Assembly (NCBI RefSeq): GCF_000801105.2
Contig: NC_079516.1
Location: 32,508,790-32,572,789 of the forward strand
DNA length: 64,000 nucleotides
Origin: Raphanus sativus
Lineage: Eukaryota; Streptophyta; Magnoliopsida; Brassicales; Brassicaceae
Direction: 5' to 3'
In this document: one piece after another, positions 57,575 to 64,000 of the stretch
How the letters are laid out: the number at the start of each line of letters is the position of its first letter
Numbering within the stretch: the stretch's first letter is position 1
The notes under the pieces: model-generated
The model's input: the letters and a program-made list of their open reading frames with translations, nothing else
The model's database searches: none
What the model was told of the DNA's origin: nothing
Program-made: the position numbers and the translations under genes

Positions 57575-58462
57575 GATTTAAAATCACTAATTTTGAAAGA
57601 AAGTAGATCTGCATATTATGTTCACTGCTTTGCTCATCAGCTTTAGTTGGTTGTCGTGGCGGTTGCAAAGAAACATATTGAAATTGGAGATTTTTTTATA
57701 TGGTTCATGTTCTACTTAATGCCGTTGGATCTTCTTGCAAGAGAAAGCTTATACTCACTGAAAGTAATCACAAGATAATGGAAGTGGGGATCAATAAGGG
57801 TACTATTAAGACATGAATTAGGCTGAATCAAGACCTTTCTCTTAAAAGACTTGGGAATACTCGTTGGGGATCACATTGCAAGACTCTGTTGCGTCTTGGT
57901 GAGATGTTTCCCTGTATCATTGAAGTTCTTGAACATATCCAGACTGAGGGCATGGATGGCAGCAAAAGACAACAAGCATTTGGTCTCCTCAAATATTTTC
58001 ACACGTTTGATTCTGTGTTTTATCTACAGTTGATGCTTGTCATCCTGAGACTCACTAATAATTTTTCAAAGGCTCTACAGAAAAGAGACCAAGAGATTTG
58101 AATGCTGTCTCGTTGGTTGGATCTATGAAACAACTGTTACCGAAGTTTAGGGATGAATGATGAGAAATTTTGTGGCTACAATTTATTCTTTTAGTGATAA
58201 TAATAAAAATGAAGTTCTTGATATGGAGAAAGAGTTTATTGATTCAAGCATGCAAAGGAAAAAAACTGGCATCATCAACTTGCATCATTATAAGGTGGAT
58301 TGTTTTTACACCGTCTTAGATATGCAACTTCAAGAGTTTAATGATCGTTTTGACGAGGTGAATTCTGAACTACTTGTTTGCATGGCGTCCTTAAGTCCAT
58401 AGATTCTTTTCGTCAGTTTGACAAGTCATTGTTGATGAGATTGGCTGAGATTTTAAGCCAAT
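57575..58462 (+). repeat. hAT transposase central segment, tandem unit 3
   Basis: Third direct repeat (about 888 bp), starting GATTTAAAATCACTAATTTTG and ending TTTTAAGCCAAT at the inversion junction. It is broken by stops. With units 1 and 2 it forms the 2.6-kb loop between the inverted arms. Confidence 0.85.
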
Positions 58463-58473
58463 CTCATCAACAA
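58429..58473. repeat. 18-bp perfect palindrome at the inversion junction
   Basis: TTGTTGATGAGATTGGCT at 58,429-58,446 and its exact complement at 58,456-58,473 are separated by 9 bp. It lies where the direct copies stop and the reversed transposase arm begins. Confidence 0.95.
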
Positions 58474-58482
58474 AGAGCAAAT

Positions 58483-59511
58483 GGTGTCTCCTTTCATATT
58501 TTTTGCTCCATCATAACCTTGTCCTCTTACTTTTTTTCTAACTTAACCCATGTTTTGCAAATAACATTGATGCATACTTGAGAGTCAAAGAAGATGTGTC
58601 TTTAACATGAATAATGCCAACAAATCTTTCTTTTACCAGCCCAAATTTATCAACGAAGCGGAAAACCACTGCCATTTGCCTTATATCTGAGACACCAGCA
58701 GATTCATCTACTAGAACGCCAAAGACATCATTATCATTTTCCTGGATAACAGACTTGGTTACTTATTCTGCAAAGCAATGTGCAATGTTTTTTTGAATTG
58801 GAGGAGATGTCATCTGATTATTTTTAGGAGCATTGTGCAACACAACTTTTTTCACAACCTCATTATGTCTGGCTGTATACTTCAAAAGCTGTAAGAAATT
58901 GCCTTTGTTTGTTGACTCTTCTTTCTCATCATGAGCACGAAAAGATAAACCCTGATGTAATAAGTGGCTACAAACATCAATCGAAGCACCCAAGCGGATT
59001 CGATAATCACTTTTCACAGTATCAGTTTGCTTATGTAAAACATGTTTGATAGACTGACCTTGTCTCATCAAATCTTCACATTTATTTTTAGCATCATTGT
59101 GAAAACTAGAAAGATCTCCGACATGCTTAGTGAAACTATCAACCCTTTTCCAGCTAGAAAAACCCGTTGTTACAAAAGTATCACTCCCACCTTGTTTTCC
59201 AGCTTGAACTCTAAACTAGTAACAAAACAAGAAAAAAGCTTTTCTTGTTCTACATTGTACTATAACCAATCAGGTTACTGATCAAACCATTGTGGATTAA
59301 ATCGTCGCCATACACACCCTACTGATTTTTGTTTAAAAGTATGACAGCGAGGTTGACAAGGTCCACTAGTCAAATATATGCGTCGTACCTTGTCTATTTG
59401 ATTATGATCATACTCTTGAATTCTTTTTCACTTAGATGAATCAAATGGAAAATCATCCACACTGATCCTCAGTGGTGGAATTTTCTTTTTTTTTATCACA
59501 AATCGATCCAT
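58483..59511 (-). pseudogene. hAT transposase 5' part, reversed duplicate (right arm)
   Basis: Read on the reverse strand from ATG at 59,511: MDRFVIKKKKIPP, IQEYDHNQIDKVRRIYL, GPCQPRCHTFKQKS, then an open stretch 59,071-58,763 with GQSIKHVLHKQTDTVKSDYR, LGASIDVCSHLLHQGLSF and VVLHNAPKNNQMTSPPIQKNI. It is better preserved than the left arm (no stop after IDVC) but still interrupted. It matches 41,582-41,719 plus 55,004-55,880. Confidence 0.85.
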
Positions 59512-60086
59512 TGTTTTTGATAATACCTACATAAATAAAAGGAAATGAAATACATTTTTATCAGAATAAAAAAAATATATTAATAATATGATAAGTAAAT
59601 AAAACTTTAAATTAATCCTAGCCTAATCTAACCCTCCTCTACATCAAACCGTTTCATTCACAAGCTTTAAAACAATTCTAGCGTAATCTATATTCGTCTG
59701 CATCCCACTGAAGCTAAGAAGGGTTCAATTCTCTATTTCTCTATATATTTTACTTTCTAAATTAAATCACAAAACCTAGAACATCTCAATGTAAAAGTGA
59801 ATTTAGAATTTATAGAAGAAAAACTACTCATAAAGTTAAAAGACATAAAATGATTACCTTGACTTTAAAACCAAATTGGATCAGGTTTCAGATTTTTACC
59901 AAAGGTTCATGATTCACGACATGGAAAAATAAAAGCAGAAGAAAAATCTAAATAATTAGATTTTTAGTATTAGTATAACGCGATGTCTTATTATAAAATG
60001 ATAATTGGGTTTATTTATTTTAATGGGCTTAGTTTATTTTAATTTTGTAATGGTTTATAAACTTTATTGGGCTAGTAATAAATTTG
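59372..60086 (-). repeat. Right arm of the hAT inverted duplication, terminal side
   Basis: Reverse complement of about 40,998-41,719 (third terminal unit and transposase leader), recognisable through TTTAATGGGCTTAGTTTATTT, ACTTTATTGGGCTAGTAAT and the CTAACCCTCCTCTACATC segment. Similarity stops at about 60,086, where the LINE starts. Confidence 0.8.
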
Positions 60087-60444
60087 GTGATTCCCGTTTA
60101 ATCGGACCTTTTCTTTTCTGTCTCTCAGTTTTGAGTAGCAACATGTGGCGGCATAATCTTTCTGCTACGGTATTTCTATAATTTTTCTCTTTTAAGAAAA
60201 CTCTCGGTCAATACCCAGTCATCTATCTCCATCTTTGGGATACTCTTTCCATATTTTCTTAACAAATCTCCTTCTTTTTCCTTTTTTGAGTTTAACGTGT
60301 CCATCAAGACAAATCATTGGTATGTTTTCCTTAAAATTAGTGGTAGAATTCTGCAACATTAAGTGCAAATTCTTCTCAATTCAAGTCGACCTACTACAAA
60401 GCCTCTCACTGCACCACTGTCTGCACCACCGTCTGAAGAATCTC

Positions 60445-61800
60445 ATGGCTGATTCGCTTCACAAAGGCTTCCGTTCGATGACCATCGAAGATGATGATCC
60501 AATAAAGTTACCAGATGAGTCAAAATACAGAGTTTTCGATGCAAACCGGAATAGTCTGATGGAGAGGCTGCTAAACTCTGATTGCCAAGTCATGGGTACA
60601 ATGATCAACTACATGCCAACAGCATGGAGAGTGTATAATAGAGTAAGAGGAATTGCTCTATCAAGGGATACATTCCAGTTCATCTTCCAACTAGAGGAGG
60701 ATCTACTAACAGACTTGAAGGAACGACCATGGTCCTACAACCACTGGACTATGCTTTTAGAAAGATGGACGCCATCGCTCCACCGGATTTCCTGTGCTCT
60801 CTTTAGTTCTGGATCAGAATACGTAACATTCTGGTCAACTACTACACGATTGATACCATGTATGCTGTAGCGAAGAAGATTGGAAAGGTAGAAGAGATTG
60901 CCTATGATCCGAATGTCTCTCAAACAACGGATTACGTATGGGCAAAGGTTACTCTTAACATTGACAACCCGGCAATAGCAGTAAAGAACCTTGAAATACC
61001 TGGTGAAACGATTGTGATAGCTTATGAGTACGAAAAGCTCCACAAGCACTGCTATCACTGTCTACATCTCACCCATGAAAAGACGGCTTGCCCATGGAAT
61101 AAAGGGAAAAGACCAGACAAACGTGTTCAAGTAGCACCAAAGGAGAGACATGGCGATACAGAGGAAGAGAGGGTGAAATAAAGAGAAAGAGATAGGAGTC
61201 TGGAGGGACCTTTTGGGTTTCCCCCAATGTTTCCAGAGCTATCGAAGGGTGATCAACAAATGGCTCTCTAGTATATATCACAAGCCGATGATATTGAAAG
61301 GAGAGCAAGGATCTTACGTGTGCAACATTCAATCGAAGAAGCTAGAAGTGAGCCTCTTAAACGTTATGATCAAACTACCGCATGATCTAAATAAGGAAAA
61401 GGGACACGTCTTTGAATATGAAGGATCAAGCTCTAGGTCCTTTTATGGAGATAGCAACCCTAGACCCACACTCTCTGCTCCAGAACATCAAAGAGTTGCA
61501 GCAAAAAGAGATGTATCTCCGGATGAACATAACTCCTCAGCCAACTTCCAGATGGAAGGATCTAACGGTTTTCAGAATTGGGAACTCCTCCAATTTTGTT
61601 AGTACCGGGTCTGTTAAGTCTGGAAAGAGAGTGAGAAGGAGGCCTCCTGCTTGGCAAAGAAGAAGCAAGGTTGCTTCAGGCTCGACTCAGATTGATCGAG
61701 AAACTGATAGGACAGGGAAACGAAAGTCCGAGGTGGAGCAGAACAGAGAAGGAAATAAACAAACCAAAACCCAAGAAAATACGGTGGCTCCCAATTTGAA
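60445..61800 (+). pseudogene. LINE ORF1: DUF4283 and zinc-knuckle protein, frameshifted
   Basis: The ATG at 60,445 begins MADSLHKGFRSMTIEDDDPI. A DUF4283 domain follows (RNSLMERLLNSDCQVMGTMIN..., FIFQLEEDLLTDLKERPWSYNHWTMLLERW). A frameshift near 60,765 and a stop near 60,805 interrupt it. The next frame (to 61,181) has YYTIDTMYAVAKKIGKVEEI and a CCHC knuckle CYHCLHLTHEKTACP. Further pieces (61,200-61,800) are Lys/Arg/Glu-rich. Plant LINE ORF1 proteins bind the element RNA. This one cannot be made in full. Confidence 0.85.
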
Positions 61801-61815
61801 GCCGCTGCCATCCCA

Positions 61816-62570
61816 ATGAGCATATTGAGCTGGAATTGTCAAGGAGTTTGGAACACCGAGACAGTTCGAAGACTTCGAGAGATGTGGCGTACATATTTTC
61901 TGGATTGTTTGTTCCTTATGGAGACTAAGCAAAGGTTCGGTTATATGAAAGGTTTGAAAAGTACTTTGGGTTCCGATGAGTTTGTGACAGTTGATCCACA
62001 AGGTTTGAGTGGTGGATTAGCAGTGATGTGGAAGAAGCATTATAATGTCGAGGTTCTATCAAAAGATAATAGAATTATCGACTTGAAGATCAGTTTAAGA
62101 GCAACAAGTTACTACTTAACTTGTGTGTATGGAGATCCAGAACCTGATAGGAGACAATGAGTATGGAACCGTCTCACTCAGATTGGATTGTCGAGAAATG
62201 ATCCCTGGATGCTGGTGGGGAATTTAAACGAATTGATGTGCAATGAAGAAAAGCTAGGAGGCCCTGTTAGACGTGACTCAAAGTTTGGGGGTTCAGAGCT
62301 ATGGCTGAAAATTGCAAACTAAAGGTGATGAGGAGCTCATGAAATAATTTATCTTGGGCAAGGTGGAGAAATAGAGTCTGGATCCAGTGTAGACTGGATC
62401 GTAGCTTTGGAAACGATGCATGGTTTAGGTTATTCCTAAGATCACAAACTGAGTATCTGGATATGAGAGATTCAGATCACGGACCGATAAGAATATCATT
62501 TGCGCTGGTATCTGATGGCCCCTCCCGAGGAAGATTCTATTTTGATAAGAGAATGGTCTACAAGGATGGC
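61816..62570 (+). pseudogene. LINE ORF2 endonuclease domain, broken
   Basis: The ATG at 61,816 starts MSILSWNCQGVWNTETVRRLREM, the usual endonuclease start. METKQ supplies the catalytic Glu and SGGLAVMWKK follows. A stop at 62,158 follows GDPEPDRRQ. Beyond it, in frame, WMLVGNLNELMCNEEKLGGP appears where the family has a G-D-F-N-E motif, so the catalytic Asp is lost. The MRDSDHGPI region near 62,465-62,490 is the end of the domain. The enzyme nicks target DNA to prime reverse transcription. This copy should be inactive. Confidence 0.85.
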
Positions 62571-62700
62571 TTTTAATCGGTGATCAAAGAGGTGGGAAGC
62601 AGAGGATGGAAGAGAACTATATGTACTGGATAGAATAGCAAAATGTAGAAAAGCTATTTCAAGATGGAAGAGAAGTACAGAAACGAACTCAAGATCCCAG

Positions 62701-64000
62701 ATGCAGAAGCTCCAGGTCACTCTAGAGCAAGAAATTTCCAAAAGGAACCAAGACAGACAAGTGATGCGACAGCTAAAGTTTGAGTTGGCAGTTGCTCATA
62801 ATGAGGAGGAGAAATTCTGGAGAGAGAAGAGTAAAGAGCAATGGCTGAAAGAAGGGGACAGAAACACCAACTATTTTCACAATTGCGTGAAAGGCAAGCA
62901 AATCAAAAATAAGGTGTTGATGTTATTGTATGAAATGGGTAGAGAGCAATTTTTAGAAGGTGAAAGGGGAGAAGTTGCAGTCAATTTCTATCGGGACCTT
63001 TTCATGAGTTCTAACCCTTTTGATCTAGAATCAATTTTTGAAGGTCTTGAACCTCGGGTGACTGCTACTATAAACGCAGACTTGACTGCACCAATATCAC
63101 AAGAGGAGATCAAAACATCGGCTTTCAGTGTAAAAAATGGAAGCGCACCGGGAGAAGATGTGTTTACAGGGATTTTTATCAACGGTACTGGCATATTGTT
63201 GGACCATCAGTGATAAAAGAGATCCAAAGCTTCTTCACTTCTTCGACTCTCCCACCTGGCTGGAACCATACCCATCTGTGCCTCATTCCTAAGATTGAGA
63301 ATCAGATAAATATGACAGACATGAGGCCAATCAGTCTATGCTCTGTGCAATATAAGATAGTCTCCAAAATCTTATGTGGAAGGCTGAAAAGGTGCTACCA
63401 GAGATTGTATCGTCAACACATGGAGCCTTTGTAACCAAGCGCTTAGAAAACATCATTATAGCGCACAAGATGGTCCATGCGCATCGTACCAATGATTGAG
63501 TGTCAAAGAAATTCATGGAAATCAAAACTGATATGTCTAAGGCATATGATCGTGTGGAGTGGCCCTTCTTGGAATCTCTATTGGAACGTATGGGTTTTGA
63601 CAGAATATGGATCACATGGCTTGTGACATGCGTGAACTATGTTTCATATTATGTCTTGCTTAATGGTCAAACACATGGCTTCATTAAACCGGAACAAGGT
63701 AAAAGGAAAGGAGACCCCTTATCTCCATTCTTATTCATTTTAGTAGCATCGGATGTCTGAACAATGCAGAGAGTAAAGGAAAGATCCATGGAATTAATCT
63801 GGCTGCATCTGGTCCCTCGGTTCATCATCTACTTTTTGCTGATGATAGTTTGCTAATGTGTCAAGCCACTGAGACAGAAGCAAAGGAACTCATGTAGTGC
63901 ATCAAGTTATACGGAGAAGCATCGGGTCAACAGATCAATGTGAACAAATCTTCTATTATCTTTGGCAAGAGGTTCCAGCGACAGTTAAAGGAAGGCGTTG
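62701..64000 (+). pseudogene. LINE ORF2 reverse transcriptase, broken, runs off the window
   Basis: 62,701-63,213: FWREKSKEQWLKEGDRNTNYFH and VKNGSAPGEDVFTGIF. 63,210-63,434: PPGWNHTHLCLIPKIEN, MRPISLCSVQYKIVSKIL. 63,500-63,760: EIKTDMSKAYDRVEWPFLE (first catalytic Asp) and GKRKGDPLSPFLFIL. Near 63,830: LLFADDSLLM, the FADD catalytic motif. Frameshifts near 63,160 and 63,400 and stops at 63,498, 63,758 and 63,896 break the frame. It copies element RNA at the nicked target. All core motifs are present but not in one frame. Confidence 0.9.

Larger units (their letters stand above)
40168..60086. mobile_element. Rearranged hAT-type transposon with inverted duplication
   Basis: The layout, left to right, is three tandem terminal units (40,168, 40,507, 40,849), the transposase 5' part, three tandem central transposase segments, then the 5' part again in reverse (58,483-60,086). 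An Athila element interrupts the left arm at 41,720-55,003. The terminus CAGTGGCGGAGGCA is hAT-like. The transposase remnant is of the TTF zinc finger / DUF4371 / hAT-dimerisation class. The right terminus is lost where a LINE begins near 60,087. Confidence 0.8.
60087..64000 (+). mobile_element. L1-type LINE, 5' portion (continues past the window)
   Basis: It contains, in order, a leader, ORF1, an AP-type endonuclease and a reverse transcriptase. The 5' boundary is inferred from the loss of hAT-arm similarity at about 60,086. The 3' end and target duplication lie outside the window. Multiple stops and frameshifts indicate an inactive copy. Confidence 0.85.

Overview
This 64 kb window is nuclear DNA from a plant of the mustard family, most likely Brassica or a close relative. 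The evidence is a three-exon R2R3-MYB gene whose product matches MYB51 (HIG1), a regulator of indolic glucosinolates, set in AT-rich DNA full of Brassicaceae-type mobile elements: Helitrons with CTAG ends, Tourist-like MITEs with TTA/TAA duplications, an Athila retrotransposon and L1-type LINEs. MYB51 (20,496-21,753) is the only host gene I can support. No bacterial-type features are present.

Layout. 1-2,049: reverse-strand Helitron sequence. 2,295-3,192: a 5'-truncated LINE with an exact 18-bp target duplication. 3,262-12,542: end-to-end Helitrons, the last split by a 5.84-kb Copia element (5,767-11,610) with identical LTRs but a decayed interior. 13,329-14,001: a TRIM. 14,693-16,058: a non-coding poly(A) retroposon. 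16,368-17,300: a Helitron. 17,731-18,868: a tandem duplication in which each copy caught a different MITE. 19,650-22,100: MYB51 and its flanks. 22,118-28,838: MITEs, a SINE and a Helitron. 29,030-32,320: a foldback-rich repeat and another Helitron end. 33,235-39,628: MITEs, a second truncated LINE, a 225-bp tandem array and Helitrons.

40,168-60,086 is one rearranged hAT-type transposon. Its transposase 5' half occurs twice in inverted orientation (about 1.6 kb per arm), around three tandem copies of the central transposase segment. A 13.3-kb Athila element (41,720-55,003, reverse strand) has inserted in the left arm. From about 60,087 to the window end is a LINE that contains ORF1 (DUF4283 and zinc knuckle), endonuclease and reverse transcriptase and is broken by stops and frameshifts.

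Together this is one stress and defence regulator beside a dense, nested transposon graveyard. Many insertions are defined to the base by target duplications, and several by paralogous empty sites. The most notable observations are (1) the Athila third ORF, which begins with a near copy of the histone H3 tail (ARTKxxARKT); (2) the inverted-duplicated hAT transposase, a structure that could make silencing hairpin RNA; (3) a young Copia insertion of a coding-dead element; and (4) tRNA-like segments carried inside two non-autonomous DNA transposons.
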